DNA from: Atrina japonica | Lineage: Eukaryota > Mollusca > Bivalvia > Pterioida > Pinnidae | NCBI GenBank assembly: GCA_030159075.1 | Contig: BROG01000985.1 | Location: forward strand, 122,284 to 186,283 | Direction of reading: 5' to 3' | Length of the DNA stretch: 64,000 nucleotides | Shown: positions 46,066 to 60,162 of the stretch, in pieces | How positions within the stretch are numbered: the stretch's first letter is position 1 | Layout of the letters: each line of letters starts with the position of its first letter | Translations under genes and position numbers: made by a program | The notes under the pieces: model-generated | Databases searched by the model: none | What the model was told of the DNA's origin: nothing | The model's input: the letters and a program-made list of their open reading frames with translations, nothing else

Positions 46066-48915
46066 AGACCCGGTCCGCAGAGTGATAACTCCATCATGAT
46101 ATCCAAGCTGTGAGCAATTTTACAGATAGTGGGAATTAATCGCAAGAGACCTTTATGTGGATCATATAAAATGAAAGATCAGATGCATAAATACAGAACC
46201 AATATATTTTTATGCTGCGAAAAAACTGAGTGCTAATCACATGGGAATATTAATTTGATCATATGTCATGAAAAATAAAATATACCAACTGTGTGAGCAT
46301 ATATTAAGACATGACCTAGATTTGGTCAGAACAAATGAAAAGAACACAGGGTAGTTATTCTAACATAAATGTGGTAGGAACGCATCTTCTTAAGATGTAT
46401 ACTTTCAACAAATGCAGAGAACATTGTTAAAAAAATTAGGCAAATGTGACCCAGACAAAGCAAAATGACTGACAGACGTACGGACAAAATGGAAGAGTAT
46501 GGTCTCACCGGGGACCGGTGTCGGAATAACAATGTTCAGAAACACGTTGAAAAATACGATATGCATCCTTTTGGAATCGATTGAGACTCGGATTTGATTA
46601 TAAAAGTGGTTGTCTGTTTTTTAACGCTGTGTTGAAGGGTATGTCGAATCTAATATTTCCTTGCTTCAGAAGAACGATACATTGGTTATCGTAAAAAAAA
46701 AAGTTCCAAAGAAAAGATATATAGGATATGTGCCATACAGGACATAACGTGCGCAATGGATAACGATCTATGTTGAGTATACAATCGTGTAGTCAATTTG
46801 CTCTATTAATAAAGATATTAGATCTTACGAATTAATTGATATGCTGCATTCGTTATGAATTGATGAAATGAATTTAGCATTTGGGGTCACGTTTTCACCG
46901 CTTTTGTATTCAATAAACAATACAATGCAACCCAATCATGTCAACGAAACTTTCTTCATGCATTGTAATCAAATCATCTTCAATTTTCATCATGATACAT
47001 ATTGAAAAAAAATATACAAAAAAAAAACTTAAATATTAATTTATATGGACCTCGATATCCAAGGCGACATCCTTAAGGTTCATGACGCACAGTTATTTTG
47101 ATATTGTCAGATTTTGGTGAAAATTTATATACAAAGGTAGATTTTCATGGAACTAGCTTTTACAGGTATACTGGTATAACAAATTCAATGGTAGATGTTA
47201 CGGGGGTGTCGGCTGCCATGATACTCTGAAGTAGATGAACATTAATTGGTGACTGAGATCTGGCAAGGATATGATGCCATGTATTTAAGAATAAACATTA
47301 TCGTCACAAGGAATGGATTTGTTGTTGTTCGATAAACATATTGCAGGTAAGTTTCTGTGAAGTGGGTTTTGTAGTAGTAGAAACTGTAGTGTAAGTGCAT
47401 AATAGACTTCTGATTTAATTATTTTGTTGTATATATTAATCTAACTGCAGCTTCCTGAGAGTGGTATAACAACAAAAGTTAAGGTATTCAGTGATGTAAA
47501 TCATTTGAATGCGGCATGTAATATCCATGGGTTGTACTCCTGCCTAGTAAATTGTTGGTGATCTATCCTAAAATAAAGAGTATGAACAGATTGCATTGGT
47601 CGTACTGAGATGAATAGTTAATTTGAAATGAGATCGAATATCAAATTCCACAATACCGAAGGCGTTGGGAGAAAAGGACAGTGTTGAATGCTTATCTACA
47701 GTCAACAGTATGAGAGCGTTCAACATATTGTCTGAATTTTAAAAATTGTTAAATTGATAAATTTTCATTTCATATTACAATGAATTATTCAGTTTCAGGA
47801 TCGAACATAATTTCCCTTTGCTGCTAATCATATTACTCGTCTTACTTTTTGACTGATATGCCTAATTACGAGTAGGGTGATACTTAAAACCGATTTCCTT
47901 AGTAAAGACAGTTGTGGCAGATTAAGGGACTTCAACTATGTTTGTACCAGGTCATAACACATACCAACGTACACATGACATGTGTGGAACAATATCTTGT
48001 GAAATATCAAAATTAGTAAACATACACAGTAAAACAATGACTGCAACAAAGATCCACATAAAATTTATTAATTATCAATTTGTTGTTTTTTGCAATTTTG
48101 TTCTAGGGTATTGGACAAACCCAGATGCCTAGATTAAAATTCAGTTAGTGTCTTTTCAGATACAATCAAAATACTTTTTGGTAATTGTACTAAACTACGT
48201 ATATGCTTTTGAAGTCCTAGCCCACAGTGCACATTTACCTGTAATATTTCATCTTTACCTGTACGGTTCTTTAACATACCCCACTTTGTAAATGTGTCCC
48301 GTCCTTAAATCCCATAATATTCCATTTATCATTACTTATTCTTTATTTCTCTATGTAAAGAATTCATATTATTACCTGTATTGTGATAAAAGTTAAACAC
48401 CAATTAATACGAATGTATGTCAAAGAGATATGGCCTTTCAAAAGTTGTTTGACTTCCTCATACGAAATCCACACGCCACGCTATCAAGATACAACTGCTT
48501 AGTCCGATACGTTGCTTTAGATCGATTGTGTTTTCATAGCTTGCGAACTCTTTCACTTCTTCAGAGTGTTATTGCTCTCGCTTTTCACACTTTTCCTGGA
48601 TGAGTTCCAACGTATACGCTCAGCAAGTATTACATAGCTCAATAATTTCCTCTTGGTAATGCTTACTCATCTATGACACCTGATCTCACCAAGATGTTAA
48701 ATTGAAAGTCTTACCACAACAAAAGGAAGACATTTCCCAGATACATACATTTTGATGATCGCGCACGCATTACCTTGACTATCTTACTTATTTTATGGTA
48801 TTTTAATGGGAATTGTTCAATTTAAAATTTACACGAATCATCCTATACCCTACGTCGAAAACGATGAAACTGATTGCATGTAAAATAGCTTCTATGTATG
48901 ACTGGCATACCACTT
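46066..48915. other. 2.8 kb intergenic, 3' flank of the Mab-21 gene
   Basis: No gene recognised. At 48655-48695 the phrase atgcttactcatctatgaca plus cctgatctcacc looks like a worn piece of the Penelope 3' block. The minus-strand frame at 46326-46532 is not recognised. Confidence 0.45.
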
Positions 48916-50874
48916 TTACGAACTTTGCGTCAATCTATTCTCCAACTGCTGGAGTCTATAAACCGCTGCTGAAAAGAAACACCCAGGTTTTAAAACAGAT
49001 ATCCTGTAAATTCGTAAAGCTTCCTGATGATCTCCATAAATTTCATGACACATTCCAACCATGTTGTACTTGAGACCCATGTCCCCAAAAAACATGTCAA
49101 TCCTGTCGTCAAACAGAAGCACGTGCAGATCTTCTAGAGCCTGCTTACATTTCCCTCTGTCTTTCTTATGATGAAAGCACATAAATATAAGCCATTTAAT
49201 GTAGAGTAGAGGTGTAATTAGAAGTGTTCTGTTTTTTTCTTTTGAAGATTTTAATTCTGGCATCAATTCTTTTATCTGATCCTCTTCGTAAAACAATATC
49301 AGAGGACATAGATGTTTCCGTAAGTCATGGTCATCAAGTAATATGGGGTAATGGGACGTCACAGGATGTAACATTGATTGAACAGTAGTCACAATGTCTA
49401 AAACTGTATTATACCGACCTAATGTGTACAATGCAGTCGCTAGATATAACTTTGAGCCTGGGTAAGTAGAACTCAAATATCGCATGTACGGATACAAACG
49501 CAACCGATATCTCTTGTATTTGTCTTTGTTTTGTAATTCTTTTGAGTTTACGATGTCGTTTAGCTCACGGAATAGTAAAGTTTTCACAATGTTGTCCAAA
49601 AGTAAATCATTCACAATGGCAGGTGCTCTGGCTGTAATTTGTTGTTTATATGATAAACACTTAACAAAGAGTGACTGTAGTTGGTAAGAAGTACATGTTC
49701 GCACTGCAACATCTTGATCCGTGTTTATAACACAATACTCAATGTAACGTGTATGCATTGGACTCACTGATACGACACCATCCACCATCTTCAAATACAT
49801 CAAACAAGGTATTTTGTAAAACACACCAGTTTCCTCTTTACGCAATGTTTGTAAGCACTCCAGGAGATCTAGTTGTTGTTTTAAACTGAATTTCCCAAAG
49901 AACATGTTGTTTTCTGGAATGAAGAAGTTTGGACAGTAGTCCGATCTAACCCATGACGTAAGTCTATCAAAGCACTTCCAAAAACAAGTTAATAAGTTTC
50001 CTGGTTGCCATAGTGTTGATTTATTGTCCTGAATTTCCCAGAAAACGGCTGTTTTGAAAAAGTAAGAGCAGAGTAAACAAGAAACATTACTATTTCTGTT
50101 TATAACTTGAGAGAGTACTAATTTCAAGAGGCCGTAACACAGAAATTGAGTATGGTTGAATGTAAATATCAATATTTTCTCGGCCATTGAAAATGAAATT
50201 CTCCATTCTTGCTTTTCATTTTTTGATAATTTGGCACCAACAGGAAGTAAATGACAACCGTTACTGGCAATTTCATCGAGCACTTTGGCAGGGGGCCATT
50301 GTTGTCCAACACATCTAGAAATAAACTCGAATGCTTGTGCTGGCAAATAATCACACTTTATACAAAATGCAAAGTCAACGCTACCGGATGCGGTTTTCCA
50401 CAAGCAACAAGGGCCATGAACCTGAAAGTTTGGACCTTTTGACAAAACAAATTCCTTGTATCGAGAAGCATTAAGATAGAAATCATCATGGTCATATGTT
50501 ACACATTGTATTAGATAGGGATTAATAACAGACAGAACTTTAAGTAAGGAGTATCCTGGTCTACAATGACGTGTATCCATGAGCAGTACATTGGTACCAT
50601 TCTGGGTGTTTATTTGATTGACGTCACATACAACCTTTGTATCACTAAGACATAACATGATATCTTCGTCTGAATTTTCCAGTCTAAATCCTTCTGCAGA
50701 ACTTCCACTGTATAAAAAATGTCGCTTTTGCTCTGTCATTATTAGGTCGACCTTGACTTTACCACACCTCCGAAGTTCAATTTCTTTCTCATACCCAATA
50801 TGGCTATTTAAACACTCAAATATGGTGACTGAATCTTCCTGCACATGAACCTGACTTCCTCCTGGTTCGCTCAT
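48916..50874 (-). CDS. Mab-21 domain protein, cGAS-like receptor family
   Basis: 652 codons in a single exon, start MSEPGGSQ. An in-frame TGA lies six codons upstream, and a possible splice acceptor (ATGATCAG, 50886-50888) suggests an untranslated exon before it. Nucleotidyltransferase motifs: YSGSSAEGF (GS at 57-58), SDEDIML (acidic D69 and D71), and the third acid in GSVDFAF (D167). All three metal-binding acids are present. The Mab-21 helical lobe follows, with WRISFSMAEK, FLCYGLLKLVL, YFFKTAVFW and CPNFFIPENNMFFGK near 230-340. The last 200 residues are helical and TPR-like (YLATALYTLGRYNTVLDIV; YNMVGMCHEIYGDHQEALRI). Bivalves carry many such genes; related cGLRs make cyclic dinucleotides on sensing nucleic acids and signal to STING. 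Enzyme activity here is inferred from the intact acids. I see no cGAS-type zinc ribbon. Confidence 0.9.
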   Translation of the reverse strand: MSEPGGSQVHVQEDSVTIFECLNSHIGYEKEIELRRCGKVKVDLIMTEQKRHFLYSGSSAEGFRLENSDEDIMLCLSDTKVVCDVNQINTQNGTNVLLMDTRHCRPGYSLLKVLSVINPYLIQCVTYDHDDFYLNASRYKEFVLSKGPNFQVHGPCCLWKTASGSVDFAFCIKCDYLPAQAFEFISRCVGQQWPPAKVLDEIASNGCHLLPVGAKLSKNEKQEWRISFSMAEKILIFTFNHTQFLCYGLLKLVLSQVINRNSNVSCLLCSYFFKTAVFWEIQDNKSTLWQPGNLLTCFWKCFDRLTSWVRSDYCPNFFIPENNMFFGKFSLKQQLDLLECLQTLRKEETGVFYKIPCLMYLKMVDGVVSVSPMHTRYIEYCVINTDQDVAVRTCTSYQLQSLFVKCLSYKQQITARAPAIVNDLLLDNIVKTLLFRELNDIVNSKELQNKDKYKRYRLRLYPYMRYLSSTYPGSKLYLATALYTLGRYNTVLDIVTTVQSMLHPVTSHYPILLDDHDLRKHLCPLILFYEEDQIKELMPELKSSKEKNRTLLITPLLYIKWLIFMCFHHKKDRGKCKQALEDLHVLLFDDRIDMFFGDMGLKYNMVGMCHEIYGDHQEALRIYRISVLKPGCFFSAAVYRLQQLENRLTQSS

Positions 50875-50996
50875 CTTTTTATTATCTGATCATAAAAGAC
50901 AACAATACGTCTGTTAAAACAATATTAAGTAAAATATTATATATTGCGATACAGGTAATATATAATGCAGATCAAGAAAGAAAATATAACAGAATA

Positions 50997-52222
50997 GAAG
51001 TGAACAATACAATACAGAACAAGTCACAATATAATACAGGACAAATCACAATAAAATATAGGGCAAGTCACAATAAAATACAGGGCAAGTCACAATATAA
51101 TACAGAACAAGTCACAATATAATAAAGGACGAATCAGAATAATATATAGGGCAAGTCACAATATAATACAGGACAAATCGGAATAAAATATAGGGCAAGT
51201 CACAATATAATACAAGACAAATCGGAATAAAATATAGGGCAAGTCACAATATAATACAGGAAAAATCGAAATAAAATATAGGGCAAGTCACAATATAATA
51301 CAAGACAAATCGGAATAAAATATAGGGCAAGTCACGATATAATACAAGACAAATCGGAAATAAAATACAGGACAAGTCACAATAAAATACAGGGCAAGTC
51401 ACAATTTAAAATAAGACAAATCAGAATAAAATATAGGGCAAGTCACAATATAATGCAAGACAAATCGGAATAAAATTTAGGGCAAGTCACGATATAATAC
51501 AAGACAAATTGGAATAAAATACAGGACAAGTCACAATAAAATACAGGTCAAATCACAAAAAAATAGGGCAAGTCACAATATAATACAAGACAAATCACAA
51601 TAAAATATAGGGCAAGTCACAATATAATACAAGACAAATCGGAATAAAATACAGGGCAAGTCAAAATATAACACAGGACAAATCACAATAAAATACAGGG
51701 CAAGTCACAATATAATACAAGACAAATCGGAATAAAATACAGGGCAAGTCAAAATATAATACAAGACAAATCACAATAAAATATAGGGCAAGTCACAATA
51801 TAATACAAGACAAATCGGAATAAAATACAGGGCAAGTCAAAATATAACACAGGACAAATCACAATAAAATACAGGGCAAGTCACAATATAATACAAGACA
51901 AATCGGAATAAAATACAGGGCAAGTCAAAATATAACACAGGACAAATCACAATAAAATACAGGGCAAGTCACAATATAATACAAGACAAATCACAATAAA
52001 ATACAGGGCAAGTCAAAATATAACACAGGACAAATCACAATAAAATACAGGGCAAGTCACAATATAATACAAGACAAATCGGAATAAAATATAGGGCAAG
52101 TCACAATATAATACAAGACAAATCGGAATAAAATACAGGGCAAGTCAAAATATAACACAGGACAAATCACAATAAAATACAGGGCAAGTCACAATATAAT
52201 ACAAGACAAATCGGAATAAAAT
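50997..52222. repeat. 22-bp minisatellite, array 1 (about 56 monomers)
   Basis: Monomers of 22 bp alternate in dimers of 44 bp, for example caagtcacaatataatacaaga followed by a caaatcggaataaaatataggg type. The array begins about 120 bp 5' of the Mab-21 start codon. It shares its monomer with the array at 52612-53110. Confidence 0.92.
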
Positions 52223-52239
52223 AAATGAAAAATAAATGA

Positions 52240-52612
52240 AAATAAATCTCAGATACCAAAGTATAAATCATAAGGATATCCAGGATAAAGGTAGAAATCA
52301 GGTAAACAAAGGTCAAACACGCACCTCTTGATATCAAGAGGTGGAATAATAAGAGGTGGAATCAGGTGTCATGGAGGGTCATTTGAGAAATATAAACACC
52401 ATATGCGGGTGATTGTGTATTATTACTACTTAAATGTGTATAAAATGTGTCGTATAGTTTAGTTGTTAATTTTCCGTCTGCGTCTATAGTAAGTTAAATA
52501 TCTAAGCATGAAGCGTGTGTACTTGATTCTGTTGTATCTTTTATTTCTAGTGCACTGGGATATATCAACATTATTATGTATGAAAATTGTCATCATAAAC
52601 TGACAAAACGTC
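52240..52612 (-). mobile_element. Penelope-like fragment (copy F) splitting the 22-bp array
   Basis: Minus strand. 52240-52380 carries the 3' blocks (agataccaaagtataaatca, aggtggaatcaggtgtcatg), and 52385-52612 matches the RT segment of copy E at 35010-35160 plus 35448-35555 (aatataaacaccatatgcgg, aattttccgtctgcgtctat, ttgattctgttgtatctttt). The join near 52380 is an internal deletion relative to copy E. The 22-bp array resumes exactly after it. Confidence 0.8.
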
Positions 52613-53110
52613 CCAATATAATACAGGACACGTCCCAATATAACACAGGACAAAACCCAATATAATACCGGACAAGTCCTAATATAATGCAGGAAAAGTC
52701 CCAATATAATACAGGACATAACCCAATATAATACCGGACAAGTCCTAATATAATGCAGGAAAAGTCCCAATATAATACAGGACAAGTCCCAATATAATAC
52801 AGGACACGTCCCAATATAACACAGGACAAAACCCAATATAATACCGGACAAGTCCTAATATAATGCAGGAAAAGTCCCAATATAATACAGGACACGTCCC
52901 AATATAACACAGGACAAAACCCAATATAATATCGGACAAGTCCTAATATAATGCAGGGAAAGTCCCAATATAATACAGGACAAGTCCCAATTTAATACAG
53001 GACAAGTCCTAATATAACGCAGGACAAGTCCCAATATAACACAGGACAAAACCCAATATAATACCGGACAGGTCCTAATATAACACAGGACAAAACCACA
53101 GGAAAAGTCC
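52612..53110. repeat. 22-bp minisatellite, array 2 (about 22 monomers)
   Basis: Monomers such as cccaatataatacaggacaagt and cctaatataatgcaggaaaagt in mixed order. Because 22 is not a multiple of three, every frame reads a 22-residue Leu/Tyr/Cys-rich repeat; this is not a gene. Confidence 0.92.
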
Positions 53111-53213
53111 CAATATCATACAAGCCAGGAAAGACAATATAATAGAATAAAAGTAAACAATATAATACATTTCGAGTGATAATATAAGGCAGGACAGGCA
53201 TGAATCTTATAAG

Positions 53214-53512
53214 AGTCCGCCTGGCTCAGTCGGTAGCGCGCTTGACTCTGGATTGTGGGTGTGCGAGTGCGAGTCCCGCCGGCGACAGGTTGGTTTCCTG
53301 TCTTTCGGATGAGACGGTAAAAACTGGAGGTCCCATGTCACAGTAGGTGTCGCAACGTTAAAGAGCCCTCACTGCTCAATGGCCGTAAGTGCCGAGCATA
53401 GGCCAAAAAGTTGAAGCCCTTCACTGGCATTTGGTGACGTCTCCATATGATTGAAATATTCTTGAGTGGGTTATTATACAACAAACAAACAAACAAACAA
53501 ACAAACAAACTG
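53214..53512 (+). mobile_element. tRNA-derived SINE (family 1), copy 3
   Basis: Head CTGGCTCAGTCGGTAGCGCG, body as in the other copies, and a tail of seven acaa repeats (53480-53511). No certain target duplication. Confidence 0.85.
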
Positions 53513-54155
53513 AATATTAATACAAAACAAGTAAGACAATATGTTACATTAACGTCAAGTATGACAGATGTAAAACAATTCGGTAGTGAAATGATTATTC
53601 GGATTTATCGATTCAATAAATTTATCAGTTTTAATTGTAATTCTTTCATTGCAAAGTATTTCGGACAATCTGACAAATTTTAGTTAACTTTTTATTTTTC
53701 ATACAATAATATTTGTTAAAAAGTCGAATTAATGATGAAGAAAAACGTACAGATTTATACTTACTTCAGTACAGAAATCATATCATCTTTACATTTCATA
53801 TAAACGTCTTTGTCAGACACGTATATCTGAGATTTAGTCATTCTTGTTATTGTTTCTGTTGTAAGAACGAAAACGCTGTTTGCGGCATTCTCTGCACTTA
53901 TATCGTAATTAATAAGTCACAATTTTCAATATAACTTTTTTCAATATTCTCTATTTTCACAATGAACTTGTATATGGCGACACTACTGTACTATAATCCA
54001 CTATATAGAAGCATCTAAACACTGTTGTACAATAATACGATGTTAACTGTAGCAATACGGCGATTTCCTGAAATATGAAAATGTCAAGTGCGCTATATCT
54101 ATATCAGGAGTTTATATGTAAATGCAGCACCAATCTACAGTACGGAAAACATTAA
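53513..54155. other. non-coding, no feature seen
   Basis: Open frames at 53447-53683 and 53713-53934 have no recognised similarity. Confidence 0.45.
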
Positions 54156-54167
54156 GTATCATTTAGT

Positions 54168-54402
54168 TTGATTTGATTTGAGTTGATCACACTCAACAAT
54201 TTTTTCAGTCAAATGATGGCGTCCAGTTTTTATTGGTGGAGGAGAAACCCCGGTTACCCGGGTAAAGACCACCGGCCTTCCGCAAGGAAACTGGCAAACT
54301 TTCCCACTTAATTCGAAATGACCCGAGCGGGATTCGAACCAGATGTGAGAGGCCGTGTGATTTGAAGCGCAATGCTCTAACCACTAGGCCACGGAGGCCC
54401 AG
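54168..54402 (-). mobile_element. tRNA-derived SINE (family 2), copy 2
   Basis: Same element as 11330-11575 (tggcctagtggttagagc A-box, ggttcgaatcccgctcgggt B-box region, ttgatttgatttg tail on the left). Flanked by perfect 12-bp duplications GTATCATTTAGT (54156-54167 and 54403-54414). Confidence 0.9.
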
Positions 54403-54513
54403 GTATCATTTAGTGTTTAGTTGTATTTTATACTCCCATACAAGATTTCTATTAGATACGCTGAAGCACACTCGCGATAAATTATTTATCTCATAAATCT
54501 ACAGAATTAACGA

Positions 54514-54794
54514 TAATTTGTTTATTGATGTTTAACGCCCACTCAAAAATATTTCATTCATATGGAGACGTCACCAAATACCGGTGAACGGCTTCAGATT
54601 TTGGCCTATGCTCGGCACTTACGGCCATTGAGCAGTGAGGGTTCTTTAACGTGCCGACACCTACTGTGACACGGGACCTCCAGCTTTTACTGTCTCATCC
54701 GAAAGACAGGAAAACAACCTATCTCCGGCGGGACTCGAACTCACGACCTCACGATCCAGAGTCCAGCGCGCTACCGACTGAGCCAGGCATGCTC
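54514..54794 (-). mobile_element. tRNA-derived SINE (family 1), copy 4
   Basis: Full body and head on the minus strand, flanked by perfect 16-bp duplications TCTACAGAATTAACGA (54498-54513 and 54795-54810). This copy is about 100 bp from a family 2 SINE. Confidence 0.92.
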
Positions 54795-54810
54795 TCTACA
54801 GAATTAACGA

Positions 54811-55719
54811 GAGAAATTAATTATCGAGAGTGATATCGTGATATTGTGTACAGGACAAGTTATCGTATATGAATCGTTTATTGATGAAATCCGATTTACA
54901 TTGAAACAAATTTACATTTTAATATCTAACTATCTAATATTGATGTACAGATAACTTCTATTGATCAGTGGTGACTGCCGATAAATTTTACATTGACGTT
55001 TAACTTAGTGATGCGGCTATATGTCTATCCGTCCTGTTGCTATGACTACCAATTGTTTTATTACAGTACACATCGCTCTCAGATGCTTTCCATAAACGTC
55101 TTTTTGTGAGGTTGATCAACCCTTTAAGTTAGGTACAACTGAATCTTTGTTTTATAAATTCAGGGATAAATGCCTTGAAATATGTACTGTATATATTTCA
55201 TGCGGATATCAACAAATAACTCGTAGAATTTCTTGATCAAGTGTCAAAAAGAGCCAACAAAAATTCTCAAAACGATAGTGTTATGTCAATCAGACGATAC
55301 CATTGAACTCAAATTTAATATATGTATAGGATTGTGAAGCAGACGGAGATTTAATACAGGGCAAAAATAGTTCACAGAGCAAGAAGTACGTAATGTCTAT
55401 CTAAATGACTTCACAGTGCTAGTGTTCATAGTATTCGTAATAGTAAACATAAAGAAATAATAATTAATAATCGAAACTGAAGTCCATTAGAACACTACGA
55501 ACTAGATGTGTAAATTGTCTCAACATGAAGAACAATTGTGAATCCCAAATGGCATACGACCAGGTGTTCGGAAGGAGTCGCAAATGTTCCATAGAAACCT
55601 TTCTAGTTCGATGAATGGGTCAAATTCGGTGTAACGATTAAGTTTGGTGAAAAATGTCAAGTTCGGTGAGAAGCACGATAGGCGAAAGGGAGTCACTGTT
55701 TGTAGCTGTGCTTCAGAAT
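54811..55719. other. non-coding, no feature seen
   Basis: The part after about 55500 may be decayed downstream sequence of the adjacent Penelope copy, but no motif supports that firmly. Confidence 0.4.
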
Positions 55720-56430
55720 ATTATCTAATATTACTGAGAGAGGGGGCTTCATAATGCTTAACAAGACCCTCGTATCGGCCATAAAACTTCTTAAACGACG
55801 ATTTCAAGCGTTCAAAAATGTAACCTTGTGTAAGTAGTTTATTGGCGAGTAGTTTCGCTCTCAGAATAGAAAATCCACAAGAAGAGCATACCCTGGCATA
55901 ACGTGTAAGTTGTGAAACGAACTCACCATTTGCAGGAGAAGATGGAATATTACAACTTAGAAATTTGGAAGTTTGTGATGTGGAAATTGAAATCGTCGCG
56001 TTTGTCATAAAGGGAGGTGTGAAGTTGACCGTCCTTTCCAATCGACAGGAGTAAATCTAAGTAAGAAGCAGATGTGTTGCTCTCTGTCGTCTCATTGATC
56101 TCTAGTTCAACAGAATATATCTGACTGAGGTAATTCAGAAATTCTGAATTATGTATGAACAGAACGTCGTCGATATACCTGTAAGTAAAATTGAACCGAG
56201 ATGCTTACTGTTTGTGTCCTTTGGCGAGCAGAGACTATAAATTCCGCTTCATATGAATACAAAAAGATGTCAGCCAAGAAAGGTGCACAACTTATACCCA
56301 TCGGAATGCCCACTTTTCCCACAAAACCACAAATATGTTGTAGACCAAAAACCCCTGCATCTAGAAAAGGGTTCCCTATATTTTGGGCTTTCGCATAAAA
56401 TATCTCCCTGTTTCTGTTACTTTTCACAAC
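55720..56430 (-). pseudogene. Penelope-like reverse transcriptase fragment (copy G, divergent)
   Basis: Minus strand. FVGKVGIPMGISCAPFLADI and FLYSYEAEFI lie near 56260-56330. YIDD is at 56166-56177 in a shifted frame. SQTSKFLSCNIPSSPANGEF, VSQLTRYARVCSS and KLLTQGYIFERLKSSFKKFYG follow at 55760-55960. It is the same RT family as copies D-F but clearly different in sequence. At least one frameshift between 56041 and 56149 and another before YIDD. Confidence 0.85.
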
Positions 56431-58202
<1,772 letters not shown>

Positions 58203-59513
58203 TCCGCAATACTAAGACAGACCGAAAAACAGAGTTGACAAATATCGATATCATTTTTGTTTATATATCAGCAATTATCCTACACAGTAAAAAGATAATT
58301 CCAAGGTTTTGGTTTATTGATATCGTTGGCATTTTACCATTATCATAACATTTGCTGGTTGTTGAATTTAAATGGTAGATCAAAGTGACGTCGCATTTTA
58401 AATAAACGGGACAACAACATTTCCGGAGATGGGGTGCCAAGTGGCTAAAATGCTTACGAACAGGAACCCTACTCTTAAACCTATCTAATTCTATCTATAC
58501 GACGGAATATACTTCATCGTAACATTTGAACGTTTGGAATAATATTGCTGACATGATTACAGCGAAAACATATAGGAATTAAATACTCAATGTTATACTT
58601 TATATTACTTTTAAGTAGACAATAAAGTGATGATTTGCATATATAAGGTGCTATATATGGGTATACCGTATATATATATTAACCGGTTGTGTACTCCATT
58701 AATTACCGCACTGGTGCACGGATTATGATATGTTTTTATTCCAGTGTTATGTGATACTTATCCCAGTATACAAAAGCTTTCAATTATTTGGATAAATTAT
58801 ACACTATTTCAGAAAATGTGAGATATATAGTTCCCCGAAGATATAAATGACCTTTTTCCCATTGTAGAGTATGATCCTCCGGAATTTTTTTATGTTATGA
58901 AAGACAAGCGCCGTTAGCAAATGTATAGTTTCCAGACAATATAAAAAGAAACATTTGTCTTATCTAAAGTATCAATTGCATTGTAAAATTAGTGAAATTG
59001 TAAACTCTTACAAGGATATCTTCCAGCATTTGTCTCTTACATGGTTAATAATTGTTAAAAAATGCTCACTAGAATGAAGTATGCATTGCAAACGAACGGG
59101 CAGGTCACAATTATAAATGCCTTTTCGATATTTCGAATTGCAGAGGTTTTCTTTCAAAGGCGTATATTTCCGGACACCTCAGCTGATATTTTTTCACAAT
59201 TCTTTAACTAATTTGAAAAAAAATTCTGTAACGGCGTATACATTATTTGTGCATTCCTCCAGTGCTGTCTTTTGAAAAACATTTCCAAATCCAGCACTAT
59301 AGTTCATTAAAAGGACAACATCTTAACAACTAACACAAAATGTTATTTATTATGAAACTTGAACCAGTTCATGAGTTTAAACTTTGCCTTGTTAAAATGA
59401 AAAGGAAATCAGAATGAAGTGTTCAACGAAACGACACAAAGAATAAGGAAACTCCGAACAGAAAAACTTCCTTATGCAATTATACTTTTCTGAGAACAAT
59501 TGAATCCTTTGGT
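58203..59513. other. 1.3 kb non-coding
   Basis: No recognised gene or repeat. The left boundary of the LTR of the adjacent retroelement may fall in the last few hundred bases. Confidence 0.45.
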
Positions 59514-59563
59514 GTGGTAGATGTGTATAATCACAATGCTGATAGTTTCTAACGTAGATGTGC

Positions 59564-59676
<113 letters not shown>

Positions 59677-59728
59677 ATTATTGATTGTTGCTGGTATATT
59701 TTAGGGTAATTCTGACTCATAATAGAAT

Positions 59729-59746
59729 TGGGGGCTCGTCCGGGAT
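59729..59746 (+). promoter_or_regulatory. reverse-transcription primer binding site (tRNA-Pro)
   Basis: TGGGGGCTCGTCCGGGAT is exactly complementary to the 3' end of tRNA-Pro including its CCA tail. Such an 18-nt site directly after an LTR is the start point of minus-strand DNA synthesis in LTR elements. Confidence 0.8.
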
Positions 59747-60162
59747 CGATCATTTAAAATTTTACAATTTTTTGACTTAAGTTATTCAGCAAATTTGCTT
59801 AATGTTTGAACATTAAAGCCAGCAGAAATCAACATGGATTTTAAGGTAAAAGATTTTTTTTGCAAACACCAGACCGGGAATTTTTTTAATCTTTAAAGAA
59901 GGATGAGTTAATCGCAGAAGGTTTACATTTTGAGCTTCAAGTTAAGTCATCTATATAAAAAAGTGAAATTAAAATCAGATTTAAAAGTCACAAATCTTTC
60001 GGATGATACTTAAAGCATCCAGTCCAGTGTACCTATAGCTGAAGTACGATAAGGGAATCCGACATCATTAGCACCATTTAATAGAACATGTCAATATATG
60101 TGGAAATGAAGCTGGTGACTTCGCCATGTAACTGAACAAAAAATAAAAACTTGCCTAGACGT

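Noticed and set aside
48530..48620. CTGAAGAAGTGAAAG on the minus strand as a hammerhead
   Set aside because: Only three bases separate the core halves, too few for helix II.
51000..53201. Overlapping Leu/Tyr/Cys-rich open frames on the minus strand
   Set aside because: They are the 22-bp minisatellite read in different frames; the same 22-residue repeat appears in several frames, which no real protein would show.
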